From: Pseudarthrobacter sp. NamE5
GTDB taxonomy: Bacteria > Actinomycetota > Actinomycetes > Actinomycetales > Micrococcaceae
Reading direction: 5' to 3'
Assembly (NCBI RefSeq): GCF_005796225.1
Contig: NZ_VAHO01000003.1
Coordinates: 124,001 to 188,000 of the forward strand
Length of the DNA: 64,000 nt
Shown: positions 54,599 through 64,000 of the stretch, piece after piece
Position numbering within the stretch: position 1 is the stretch's first letter
Layout: every line of letters begins with the position of its first letter
The notes under the pieces: model-generated
Databases searched by the model: none
What the model saw: only the letters and a program-made list of their open reading frames with translations
Told to the model about the DNA's origin: nothing
Made by a program: the position numbers and the translations under genes

Positions 54599-55915
54599 TT
54601 AGTGGAACTGGCCCTCTTCGGTGGATCCCGCCAGGGCCAGGGTGGATGCGTTCGGGTTGAGCGCGGTGGAGATGGTGTCGAAGTAGCCGGTGCCGACTTC
54701 GCGCTGGTGCTTGGTCGCGGTGTAGCCGCGGGTTTCGGAGGCGAATTCCTTCTCCTGGAGCTCGACGTAGGCGCTCATACCTTCGCGGGCGTAGCCGTGG
54801 GCGAGGTCGAACATCGAGTAGTTCAGGGCATGGAACCCGGCCAGGGTAATGAACTGGAAGGTGAAGCCCATGGCGCCGAGTTCGCGCTGGAACTTGGCGA
54901 TAGTGGCGTCGTCCAGGTGCTTGCGCCAATTGAACGACGGCGAGCAGTTGTAGGAGAGCATCTGGTCCGGGAACTCGGCCTTGACGGCTTCGGCGAACTT
55001 ACGGGCGAGCTCGAGGTCCGGGGTGCCGGTTTCCATCCAGATCAGGTCCGAGTACGGGGCGTAGGCCTTGGCGCGGGCGATGCAGGGTTCGATGCCGTTG
55101 CGGACCTTGTAGAAGCCCTCGGCGGTGCGTTCGCCGGTGATGAATTCCTGGTCGCGCTCGTCCACGTCGGAGGTGATCAGGGTGGCGGCCTCGGCGTCGG
55201 TGCGGGCGATGACGACTGTGGGGGTGCCGGCGACGTCGGCTGCAAGGCGGGCGGCGTTCAGGGTGCGGACGTGCTGCTGGGTGGGGATGAGGACCTTGCC
55301 GCCCAGGTGCCCGCACTTCTTTTCCGAGGCGAGCTGGTCCTCCCAGTGAACACCGGAGGCGCCGGCCTGGATCATGGACTTCATGAGCTCGTAGGCGTTC
55401 AGCGGTCCGCCGAAGCCGGCTTCGGCGTCGGCAACTATCGGGACCAGCCAGTCTTCAACGCTCTGGACGCCCTCGGCGAATTCGATCTGGTCCGCCCGGA
55501 GCAGGGCGTTGTTGATCCTGCGCACCACCCTGGGCACCGAGTTGGCGGGGTAAAGAGACTGGTCCGGGTAGGTGTGGCCGGAGTTGTTGGCGTCCGCGGC
55601 CACCTGCCAGCCGGAAAGGTAGATGGCGCGGAGGCCGGCCTTGACCTGCTGAACGGCCTGGTTGCCGGTCAGGGCGCCCAGGGCGTTGGTGTACTTGCCT
55701 TCCTTGTGCTCCTGGGTGAGCTGCTTCCACAGCTTCTCGGCGCCGCGGCGGGCCAGCGTGTGTTCCTCGGAGACGCGGCCGCGGAGGCGGACGACGTCGG
55801 AGGCTGAGTAGTCCCGGGTCACACCTTCCCAGCGGGGGTTGGCGGCCCACTCGAGCTCCAGGGCGGCAGCCTGCTGTTCGGGCGTCTGCGAGGTGGGCTC
55901 AAATGCTGCAGTCAT
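54599..55915 (-). CDS. aceA: Isocitrate lyase
   Basis: 438-residue isocitrate lyase, first step of the glyoxylate shunt. The catalytic loop [15 protein letters not shown] with its Cys, [17 protein letters not shown] for metal binding, and [13 protein letters not shown] are all present. The ATG at 55915 has GGAGATCAACG upstream; the open frame to 56335 is not used because it runs across the ramB promoter. Divergent from ramB. Confidence 0.96.
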   Translation of the reverse strand: MTAAFEPTSQTPEQQAAALELEWAANPRWEGVTRDYSASDVVRLRGRVSEEHTLARRGAEKLWKQLTQEHKEGKYTNALGALTGNQAVQQVKAGLRAIYLSGWQVAADANNSGHTYPDQSLYPANSVPRVVRRINNALLRADQIEFAEGVQSVEDWLVPIVADAEAGFGGPLNAYELMKSMIQAGASGVHWEDQLASEKKCGHLGGKVLIPTQQHVRTLNAARLAADVAGTPTVVIARTDAEAATLITSDVDERDQEFITGERTAEGFYKVRNGIEPCIARAKAYAPYSDLIWMETGTPDLELARKFAEAVKAEFPDQMLSYNCSPSFNWRKHLDDATIAKFQRELGAMGFTFQFITLAGFHALNYSMFDLAHGYAREGMSAYVELQEKEFASETRGYTATKHQREVGTGYFDTISTALNPNASTLALAGSTEEGQFH

Positions 55916-56013
55916 CGTTGATCTCCTTGATTGAGCTCCGGATCGGGTAGGTGGGAACCTCGCCCTTGAGGTTCCCACCGGCTTTCCGGTGCGGTGTTTC
56001 TTTCCGTAACACT

Positions 56014-56061
56014 CACTTTTCAGGACTTTCAGAACGCTTTCCAGAGAAAAGTGCTGGAAAG
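56014..56061. promoter_or_regulatory. Nested palindromes between aceA and ramB
   Basis: CACTTTTC (56014-56021) / GAAAAGTG (56046-56053) and CTTTCCAG (56037-56044) / CTGGAAAG (56054-56061), 30 bp before the ramB ATG. Likely binding sites for RamB or another regulator of acetate genes. Confidence 0.55.
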
Positions 56062-56090
56062 AAGCGCGGTTTTTCACGTAATCTTCAAAA

Positions 56091-57578
56091 ATGCCGCTTG
56101 GAAGCTGGAGCCGCGAGGCCGCGACGCAAACACCGCCCGCTTTGTCCCCCGAACTGGATGTCATCAGCCTTGGCCGGCGAGTGCGCCACCTGCGCAAACA
56201 GGCCGGGCTGACCCTCGACAACCTGAGCGCCGCCGTCGGCACTGCGCCCAGCCAGCTGAGCCTGATCGAGAACGGAAAGCGGGAACCCAAGCTGGGGCTG
56301 CTCCAGCACCTGGCGGCGGCACTCAACGTCAGCATCGACCAACTTCTTGGTGCCGAACCGCCCAGCCACCGCGCCGCCCTGGAAATTGAGCTGGAACGCT
56401 ACCAGCGCAGCCCGCTGTACGAGACGCTGAACCTGCCCAAAATCCGCATCAGCTCAAGGCTTCCGCTGGATGTGCTGGAGGCCCAGGTGGGGCTGCTGCA
56501 TGAGCTGGAGCGGAAGATGAATGAGCAGGTGGCCACCCCCGAGGAAGCACGCCGCGCCAACGGTGAACTGCGTGCCATGATGCGCGAGCGGGGCAACTAT
56601 TTCCCGGAATATGAGGCGGAGGCGCAGAAGGTCCTCAAAGCCGTGGGTTACACCAGCGGACCGCTGAGCCAGCACGTGATCGCGGACATCGCCGAGAACC
56701 TCGGATTTACCCTCCACCACGTGGGCGACCTGCCGCATTCCACCCGGTCAGTCACGGATTTGAAGAACCGCAGAATTTATCTGACGCAGAACCAGCGCCA
56801 GGACCATGACCCGCGTTCCGTGCTGCTGCAGGCCTTGGGGCACTATGTGCTGGGCCATGAAACGCCTAAGAACTACGGCGACTTCCTGGCCCAGCGCGTG
56901 GCAACGAACTATTTTGCCGCTGCGCTGCTGCTCCCCGAGCAGGCCACTATGGAGTTCCTGCACAAGGCCAAGGCCGCCAAGGAAATCGCCGTGGAGGACA
57001 TCCGCGACGCCTTTGCCGTTTCCTACGAAACCGCCGCCCACCGGTTCACAAACCTGGCCACGCAGCACCTGGGCCTTACCACGCATTTCCAGAAGACCCA
57101 CCAGAGCGGCATCATCTACAAGGCCTACGAGAACGACGGCGTGACGTTTCCCCAGGACCATACCGGCGCCATCGAGGGTCAGCCGTCGTGCAAGGCGTGG
57201 ACGTCCCGGGCAGTATTCGATGTACCGGACAAGTTCAGCGCCTACAGCCAGTACACGGACACGCCCTCGGGGACGTACTGGTGCACCGCCAGGACTGAAC
57301 GTTCCGCCAGCGGAGAGTTTTCGCTGAGCATCGGGGTTCCGTACCAGCACGTGAAATGGTTCCGCGGGCGGGAGACGACGGCCAGGGCCAAGTCCACCTG
57401 CCCGGATCCGAACTGCTGCAAACGGCCGCCCGCGGAGCTCGCCTCGGAGTGGGCCGGCAACGCCTGGCCTTCCGCCCGGGCCCACTCGCACCTGCTGGCC
57501 GCCATGCCGCCGGGTGCCTTCCCCGGTGTGGACGAAACCGAGGTGTACAGCTTCCTGCAGGCACACTCGGGAGCCTGA
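56091..57578 (+). CDS. ramB: RamB-type XRE/short-chain-acyl regulator
   Basis: 495 residues: N-terminal XRE helix-turn-helix ([36 protein letters not shown]), an ImmA/IrrE-like part with [11 protein letters not shown] and a C-terminal DUF2083 region with four Cys ([13 protein letters not shown]). RamB controls acetate and glyoxylate genes in corynebacteria (established); its place beside aceA supports the same role. ATG at 56091. Confidence 0.9.
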   Translation: MPLGSWSREAATQTPPALSPELDVISLGRRVRHLRKQAGLTLDNLSAAVGTAPSQLSLIENGKREPKLGLLQHLAAALNVSIDQLLGAEPPSHRAALEIELERYQRSPLYETLNLPKIRISSRLPLDVLEAQVGLLHELERKMNEQVATPEEARRANGELRAMMRERGNYFPEYEAEAQKVLKAVGYTSGPLSQHVIADIAENLGFTLHHVGDLPHSTRSVTDLKNRRIYLTQNQRQDHDPRSVLLQALGHYVLGHETPKNYGDFLAQRVATNYFAAALLLPEQATMEFLHKAKAAKEIAVEDIRDAFAVSYETAAHRFTNLATQHLGLTTHFQKTHQSGIIYKAYENDGVTFPQDHTGAIEGQPSCKAWTSRAVFDVPDKFSAYSQYTDTPSGTYWCTARTERSASGEFSLSIGVPYQHVKWFRGRETTARAKSTCPDPNCCKRPPAELASEWAGNAWPSARAHSHLLAAMPPGAFPGVDETEVYSFLQAHSGA

Positions 57579-57605
57579 CCGCAGGCCTCATCCCTGCGGT
57601 ATTTT
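57579..57605 (+). terminator. Terminator of ramB
   Basis: CCGCAGG / CCTGCGG stem (57579-57585, 57593-57599) with TATTTT behind it, directly after the ramB stop. The rest of the 241-bp gap to the serpin gene shows nothing I can name. Confidence 0.6.
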
Positions 57606-57820
57606 GCCGGACGGTTTCTCGCTCCTTCGAGGACCAGTTCAAGACAGTGATAGCGCGTTCCCCTGGCGCCAAGTGGGAGAGAACCCGACGCGGCGTCCCG
57701 CGGGCGCGAGACTGAATCGAGTGCAAAGCGTGACCCTGCCGGCATGGTCCCGCGCCGCCGTCGCTGTTTTACTGGGAGGAGGCAGATTCCCGCCTTGGCA
57801 CGCCGGGGGAGGCAACAAAG

Positions 57821-59119
57821 ATGTTCCGTTTTCAGCGGACGATAGCGTTGGGTGCCCTGATGGGACTCGCGGGATGTGCGGTGCCAGCCCCGCCGCCGGC
57901 GCCACCGGAACTCCTTACGGCCGACGGCGTCGAGCGCGTCTCGGTTGACCGCGCGGACTACGCCGCTGAACTGCGCTCCTTCCGGGCTTCGGCGTTCCTC
58001 CTCGGCGAAGCGCTGCTGGCCGACGGCGGCGACCTCGGTAACGGGAACGTGGTGTCCTCACCCGGGAGCCTCCTGATTGCCCTCGCCATGCTCCGTACGG
58101 GTGCCACCGGTGGGACCGCGGCCGAGATGGACAATATCCTGCAATTCCCCGCAGAGAAGCGCGATGAGGCCATGAACTCCGTCCTCCGCTCCCTCGGAAA
58201 GTTCGACGGCGACCCCGGCGCAGTGGATGAGGACAACCCCCCGCGGAAACCGGTCATGCACTCGGACAACGGGCTGTTCGTCGACAAAGACGTGCCAACC
58301 GGACAGTCCTTCCTGGACACGCTGGCCCGGCACTATGGCACCGGCGTGTATCCCGTGGATTTCAGCGACGAGGGTGCAACGAAACCGGCCATTGATGCCT
58401 GGGTGAACAGGAACACCGGGGGCCGGATCAAGGAAGCCCCGGCGCAGTACGACCGCGACAATACTTTCAGCCTGCTCAACTCTTTGTACTTCGCCTCCGC
58501 CTGGAGTGCACCGTTCGATGCGAACGCCACCACTGACCTGCCCTTCACAACAGCCGCGGGCGAGGAAGTCGCTGTGCCGGCCATGCACAACGAACTCCAG
58601 ATGAAATATGCGGAAGGCGCTGGCTGGCAGGGTGTGGATCTTCCCTACGCCGACGGTTTCGTGATGCGGCTGGTCCTGCCCGCGGACACGGCCGCTCCCG
58701 CTGGCACTCCCGCCCCTGCGGCTTTCGACGCGGAAAAACTGACGGAAATCGCGGACACGTTTGACAGTGCTGAGCCCGAATCAGTCCGGATACAGCTGCC
58801 CCGCTGGGACCACAGGTCCAGTTTTGACCTCCGAAAAGTTTTTGAAGCGCTGGGCCTGGAGCAGATGCTCGGCACCACAGAGGACTTCAATAACATCCAG
58901 CCGCAGATGATGATCACCCAGGCCGCCCAGGCCGCAAACATCACGGTGGCCGAAAAGGGCACCATTGCCGCCGCGGTGACCCAGATCAATGGAATGGCGA
59001 CCAGCGCTCCGCCGGAACCCGAGCGGACCATCGACTTTGACCGGCCGTTCCACTATCAGGTAGTCCACGTTGAAACTGGGCTGCCGCTGTTCATGGGGAC
59101 TGTTGCCGACCCCAGGTGA
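57821..59119 (+). CDS. Serpin-family lipoprotein
   Basis: 432-residue serpin with a lipobox at Cys19 (LAGC), so it should sit on the outer membrane face. Serpin blocks: NVVSSPGSLLIALAMLRTGATG, LNSLYFASAWSAPFD, MHNELQMKYAEG and C-terminal FDRPFHYQVVHVETGLPLFMG. The hinge of the reactive loop, AEKGTIAAAVTQ, is of the inhibitory type; by counting, P1-P1' would be Thr-Ser in GMATSAPP (inference). GGGGGAGG precedes the ATG. Serpins trap serine or cysteine proteases irreversibly. Confidence 0.88.
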   Translation: MFRFQRTIALGALMGLAGCAVPAPPPAPPELLTADGVERVSVDRADYAAELRSFRASAFLLGEALLADGGDLGNGNVVSSPGSLLIALAMLRTGATGGTAAEMDNILQFPAEKRDEAMNSVLRSLGKFDGDPGAVDEDNPPRKPVMHSDNGLFVDKDVPTGQSFLDTLARHYGTGVYPVDFSDEGATKPAIDAWVNRNTGGRIKEAPAQYDRDNTFSLLNSLYFASAWSAPFDANATTDLPFTTAAGEEVAVPAMHNELQMKYAEGAGWQGVDLPYADGFVMRLVLPADTAAPAGTPAPAAFDAEKLTEIADTFDSAEPESVRIQLPRWDHRSSFDLRKVFEALGLEQMLGTTEDFNNIQPQMMITQAAQAANITVAEKGTIAAAVTQINGMATSAPPEPERTIDFDRPFHYQVVHVETGLPLFMGTVADPR

Positions 59120-59161
59120 GTGAAACGTCCCGGGACCGTCCCGCCATCGTCCTCCTCCTCA

Positions 59162-59254
59162 GACGCTCCATCAGCTTATGCGGGAAAATCCGGAACCCTC
59201 TTGCCCCAGGTGCAAGAGGGTTCCGGAAAAACGCGCATTAAGTGAGAGAGCGTC
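59162..59254. repeat. Dispersed double-palindrome, family A, copy 2
   Basis: Between convergent serpin and pdxK genes. Outer arms start GACGCTC and end GAGAGAGCGTC (16 of 21 positions pair); inner arms TCCGGAACCCTCTTG (59189-59203) / CAAGAGGGTTCCGGA (59213-59227), a perfect 15-bp stem with no sequence relation to the inner stem of copy 1. Confidence 0.85.
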
Positions 59255-59271
59255 CGGGGTGGGGTGGCGGG

Positions 59272-60144
59272 CTAGCGGGCACCGCCCTGCCACAGGGCAT
59301 CGAAGGGGGCGCCCGACGCTACCCGGTTGCGGATGCCCGCCGTGACGAAGGCCTTGGCGGTGCGGGCAGCCTCCAGCGGTGAAGCACCCTTGGCGAGCTC
59401 GGCAGTCACGGCGGCAGCCAGCGAGCACCCTGCACCGGAAACAGCCACCTCGCCAACCTTGGGCGCGCTGAGGACCTCCAGGGTTTCGCCGTCATAAAAG
59501 ACGTCGACGGCGTCCGGGCCCTCCAGCCGTACCCCGCCCTTGGCGAGGACAGCGGCGCCGCTGAGTTCGTGGATGCGGACGGCGGCGGCTTTGAGGGATT
59601 CGACGTCGGTGATGGCCAGGCCGGACAGCGACTCCGCCTCGAAGTGGTTGGGCGTCACGAACGTGGCCAGCGGCAGGATCTGTGCCTTGAGTGCCTGGTC
59701 TGTGTCCAGTGCATGGCCCGGTTCCTGGCCTTTGCAGATCAGCACCGGGTCCAGCACCACATTCCCGAACCTGTTGTCCTTCAGCGCACCGGCAACGGTG
59801 GCGATGGTGGCGGGGCTGCCCAGCATTCCGATCTTGACGCTATCCAGCACCGGACGGCTGTCCAGCGGCTCCCCGTCCTGCGCCCGACCGTAGGCGGCAG
59901 TCGTGGCTTCGAGCTGGTCCGCAATCACCTGCTGGTCCATCGGGACAAAGCGGTGGTTCCAGCTCTCGTTCGGATTGAACGAGACAATGCAGGTGAGGTT
60001 GGCGATGCCGAAGACACCGAGCTCCTGGAAGGTCTTCAAGTCCGCCTGGGCCCCTGCGCCGCCGGTTGCTTCGGAACCTGCGATGGTGAGGACAACTGCA
60101 GGAGCAGCAGCGGACTGTGGCGCGTCAGCAGAAACGGAAGTCAT
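59272..60144 (-). CDS. pdxK: Pyridoxine/hydroxymethylpyrimidine kinase (PdxK, ThiD-like)
   Basis: 290-residue ribokinase-fold kinase: LTIAGSEATGGAGAQADLKTF, VLDPVLICKG, VTPNHFEAESLSG and VSGAGCSLAAAVTAELAKGA. The stretch CIVSFNPNESWNHRFVP and the Gly-Ala-Gly-Cys motif resemble Bacillus PdxK, which phosphorylates pyridoxine and pyridoxal, more than true ThiD; automated tools usually label it thiD. No other thi gene is near. The ATG at 60144 is preferred over upstream starts. Confidence 0.82.
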   Translation of the reverse strand: MTSVSADAPQSAAAPAVVLTIAGSEATGGAGAQADLKTFQELGVFGIANLTCIVSFNPNESWNHRFVPMDQQVIADQLEATTAAYGRAQDGEPLDSRPVLDSVKIGMLGSPATIATVAGALKDNRFGNVVLDPVLICKGQEPGHALDTDQALKAQILPLATFVTPNHFEAESLSGLAITDVESLKAAAVRIHELSGAAVLAKGGVRLEGPDAVDVFYDGETLEVLSAPKVGEVAVSGAGCSLAAAVTAELAKGASPLEAARTAKAFVTAGIRNRVASGAPFDALWQGGAR

Positions 60145-60306
60145 GGCACCCATCCTGCCATCCGGCGTCGGCCGCGCGCTTTGTGTGCCTGAACAGAGCG
60201 GCTTGACTGACACGTTCAATGGAACAATGGTGCGGACAGTGCTAATACAGCCGGCCCCCGGGATCCAATCCCGCACCCGAGCGAACCACTACGAACGGAA
60301 GCTCCC

Positions 60307-61053
60307 ATGCCCACAGCCCCAGGCCACGACGCCCTGCCCGCAACCGCTGCCTCGGGCAGCCCGGCACGGTTTGCCTCGATCGGATCGCCCTACTTCGGGA
60401 TCCTGCTCGCCATCATGGCTGTGGTGCTGATCCTGTCCAACATCGGCGCCTCCAAGGGCGTGGCCATCGGGCCGATCGTCACGGACGGCGGCTTCTTCCT
60501 CTTCCCGTTGGCATACATCCTGGGCGACGTCATCAGCGAGGTCTACGGCTTCAAGGTTGCCCGCAAAGCCATCTTCACCACCTTCGCGCTGTCCGTCTTC
60601 GCCTCGCTGTGCTACTGGATAATCATCGCCCTTCCCGGCTTCGATGATGAGTTCGGAACGACCAAGCAGGCAGCCCTCGAGGGTGCACTCGGTCCGGTGC
60701 CGCAGATCGTCCTGGCTTCGCTGCTGGCGTTCCTTGCGGGGCAGACCATCAACTCGTGGATTCTGGTGCGGATGAAGGCACGCACGGGGGAGAGGTCGCT
60801 GTGGGCCCGCATCATGGGTTCATCCGTGGCCGGCGAATTCGTGGACACCCTGATCTTCTGCAGCATCGCGGCCCCGGTCATTGGCATCGCTGACTTCGCG
60901 ACCTTCGTGAACTACGTCGTGGTGGGCTTCCTGTACAAGACCCTGGTGGAGTTCATCCTGGTCCCGGTGACGTACCTGGTGATCGGCTGGATGAAGAAGC
61001 GCGAGCCGAGCTACGGCACTGCCGCCCCTGCAGTCGCTGGCAAAGCGGGTTAG
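60307..61053 (+). CDS. yhhQ: Queuosine precursor transporter (YhhQ/QPTR family)
   Basis: 248-residue membrane protein with about six segments: FFLFPLAYILGDVISEVYGF (family signature), RIMGSSVAGEFVDTLIF. YhhQ imports preQ0/preQ1 or related bases for queuosine tRNA modification (established in E. coli). tgt is 1.1 kb away on the other strand. The stop codon overlaps palindrome B1. Confidence 0.88.
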   Translation: MPTAPGHDALPATAASGSPARFASIGSPYFGILLAIMAVVLILSNIGASKGVAIGPIVTDGGFFLFPLAYILGDVISEVYGFKVARKAIFTTFALSVFASLCYWIIIALPGFDDEFGTTKQAALEGALGPVPQIVLASLLAFLAGQTINSWILVRMKARTGERSLWARIMGSSVAGEFVDTLIFCSIAAPVIGIADFATFVNYVVVGFLYKTLVEFILVPVTYLVIGWMKKREPSYGTAAPAVAGKAG

Positions 61054-61107
61054 CGGGAACGGTTCCAATCCGCTGTAACGGTGCGTCTCTACCGGGACGC
61101 TCCCGCT
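61052..61107. repeat. Dispersed palindrome, family B, copy 1
   Basis: AGCGGGAACG (61052-61061) and CGCTCCCGCT (61098-61107) pair with one mismatch; it begins inside the yhhQ stop and separates two convergent genes. Copy 2 is at 62116-62170. Confidence 0.65.
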
Positions 61108-61117
61108 TATTGGAAGG

Positions 61118-62047
61118 TCAGGCAGCTAAAGCCCGAAGAATCAGGTTCTTGAATTCCTGCTCCCGGAACAGGTCCTTCCACTCCACCCGGATGAAGCGCC
61201 AGCCGTTTTCGCTCAGTGCTTTCTCCCGGCGCCGCTCCTCGAAGATCACCTCCGCCGTGGGCCGGTAATCGAAATATTTGGTCTTCCCATCGAACTCCAG
61301 CGCGAGCTTCCGTTCCCGCCAGGCGAAATCGAGCCGGAATAGCCCCAGCCGCGTCAGCACCTCCACCTGCGGTTCGGGGGCTGGGATCCGGAGCCGTGCC
61401 ATGAGGTCCCGGGTCAGGGTTTCTCCAGGGGACTCAGAGCTGGGATCGGCAGCTGCGAGGACCCGCCGAAGATTCAGTACGCCCCGGCGTCCATCAAGAC
61501 GTGCAGCCGCTGCGTCCAGCGCAGCTTTGTCAGCCCCGAGCCGGAGTGCGTGGTCCATGAGGATCAGTGCCTGCCGGTACGGAAGGACCAGGCCGCAGTC
61601 CGCCGCTGTCCGTTCGAGGCCGGTGGCGGCCAAGCCCGTGATGAAAGCCCGGTCAGCCTCGGCAACGGTTCCGGTATGGCAAACGACGTCAGGTCCATGG
61701 CCGTTGCTGGAAGGGGGAGTGGGTTGTGTCACGTGGATTTTGCTGTCGACATTCCAGAGGAAAAGCCGGTGCAGCCGCGCGGCTGAGGTGTGGCTGTAGC
61801 GGAAGCCGCCTGCCGACGTCGTACGTGTTCCGTGGGCGTGTGCGTGGATGAGCTGAAGCGCGCGTACGCCTGGTGATTGCCTTTCCCAGGCGCTGCCCCT
61901 GATGTAACAGCCCTGCCTTAGCCGAACCAGCGTTCCCACCGCCACCATCGACGCCACCGAGCGCTTGCTGATCCCCAGGTCCAGGAGTTCCTGAGTTCGC
62001 CAAAGGTTGCCCTGTGCAGGGAGGGCAACGGCAAATTTCGGAGTCAT
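61118..62047 (-). CDS. DUF559 (Vsr-like fold) protein with AbiEi-like N-terminal domain
   Basis: 309 residues. N-terminal winged helix (TQELLDLGISKRSVASMVAVG, LVRLRQGCYIRG) as in AbiEi-type regulators, central linker, and C-terminal DUF559 domain with FRLDFAWRERKLALEFDG, REKALSENGWRFIRVEWKDL, the layout of Vsr/restriction-like nucleases. Such proteins are frequent in Micrococcales; function unknown. ATG at 62047 chosen (frame open to 62107). Family B palindromes lie on both sides. Confidence 0.82.
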   Translation of the reverse strand: MTPKFAVALPAQGNLWRTQELLDLGISKRSVASMVAVGTLVRLRQGCYIRGSAWERQSPGVRALQLIHAHAHGTRTTSAGGFRYSHTSAARLHRLFLWNVDSKIHVTQPTPPSSNGHGPDVVCHTGTVAEADRAFITGLAATGLERTAADCGLVLPYRQALILMDHALRLGADKAALDAAAARLDGRRGVLNLRRVLAAADPSSESPGETLTRDLMARLRIPAPEPQVEVLTRLGLFRLDFAWRERKLALEFDGKTKYFDYRPTAEVIFEERRREKALSENGWRFIRVEWKDLFREQEFKNLILRALAA

Positions 62048-62115
62048 GAAACCAGCTTTGGCTGTCGGCGGACCCGGCTCAACCGGCTGCCGCCGCCATG
62101 TGCACAACCCGGCTT

Positions 62116-62170
62116 AGCGGGAACGGTCCCAGTTAGGTGTACTGCTACAGCTAACCCGGGCCGCTCCCGT
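62116..62170. repeat. Dispersed palindrome, family B, copy 2
   Basis: AGCGGGAACGGTCCC (62116-62130) with GGGCCGCTCCCGT (62158-62170); the inner GTTAG/CTAAC forms a second stem. Same outer arms as copy 1. It lies upstream of the DUF559 gene and downstream of none other than tgt, on the same strand as both. Confidence 0.65.
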
Positions 62171-62182
62171 GAAACCGCTGAA

Positions 62183-64000
<1,818 letters not shown>

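Overview
The window is a high-GC actinobacterial chromosome segment. Gene content, SRP RNA type, DnaX with a very long linker, RamB beside isocitrate lyase and the many Micrococcales-type families (DUF2236, DUF559, Stealth) point to Arthrobacter, Pseudarthrobacter or a close relative. It carries mostly household genes with several accessory metabolic operons. I see no prophage, insertion sequence, CRISPR array or plasmid function.

Layout. 1-7.0 kb: a minus-strand sulfur-scavenging operon (ssuB, ssuA, ssuC, a divergent acyl-CoA synthetase, sfnG, metY) headed by a SAM-I riboswitch whose closing helix reaches the ribosome binding site of ssuB. 7.2-11.1 kb: small single genes (CoA-binding protein, 2-oxoglutarate/Fe(II) oxygenase, MmcQ/YjbR, DUF1990, ABM monooxygenase, DUF503, SGNH lipase). 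11.2-14.9 kb: purS-purQ-purL with repeats directly after the purL stop. 15-21.8 kb: a secreted subtilase next to a minus-strand cluster with an OhrR-type regulator, a subtilisin-inhibitor (SSI) lipoprotein, a protein usually labelled 3-methyladenine glycosylase, and an SSI-like protein with no signal peptide; divergent from it lie two tiny paralogous genes. 21.8-30.7 kb: lysC, an ABC exporter, recR, dnaX, SRP RNA, a NIF3-like protein and tRNA-Ser(GGA). 30.7-40.6 kb: MpaB-type oxygenase, M23 peptidase with Pro-rich repeats, glutathione peroxidase, phosphodiesterase, Stealth sugar phosphotransferase with a probable AUU start, HAD phosphatase, a VapB-like/LytR_C pair, TetR and FrnE. 40.7-44.1 kb: glycosyltransferase plus glycogen-debranching-like glucosidase. 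44.1-50.1 kb: a four-gene sugar operon (two sugar-phosphate isomerase-like, two Gfo/Idh/MocA) with a divergent ROK repressor; the composition matches the levoglucosan (lgd) pathway. 50-64 kb: hydroxyacid dehydrogenase, CynX-like MFS, glyoxylate shunt (aceB, aceA, ramB), a serpin lipoprotein, pyridoxine kinase, queuosine salvage (yhhQ, tgt) around a DUF559 protein, and a partial SRPBCC protein.

The less expected content is in the non-coding DNA and small proteins: three families of dispersed palindromes that sit at gene 3' ends (families A, B and C here), two of which keep their pairing while stem sequence changes; a SAM-I riboswitch with a roughly 60-nt insertion in P4; a cytoplasmic SSI-like protein that has lost both cysteines of one disulfide; and a pair of unannotated small paralogues beside an OhrR-like operator. 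All calls come from reading the sequence; no database search was run.
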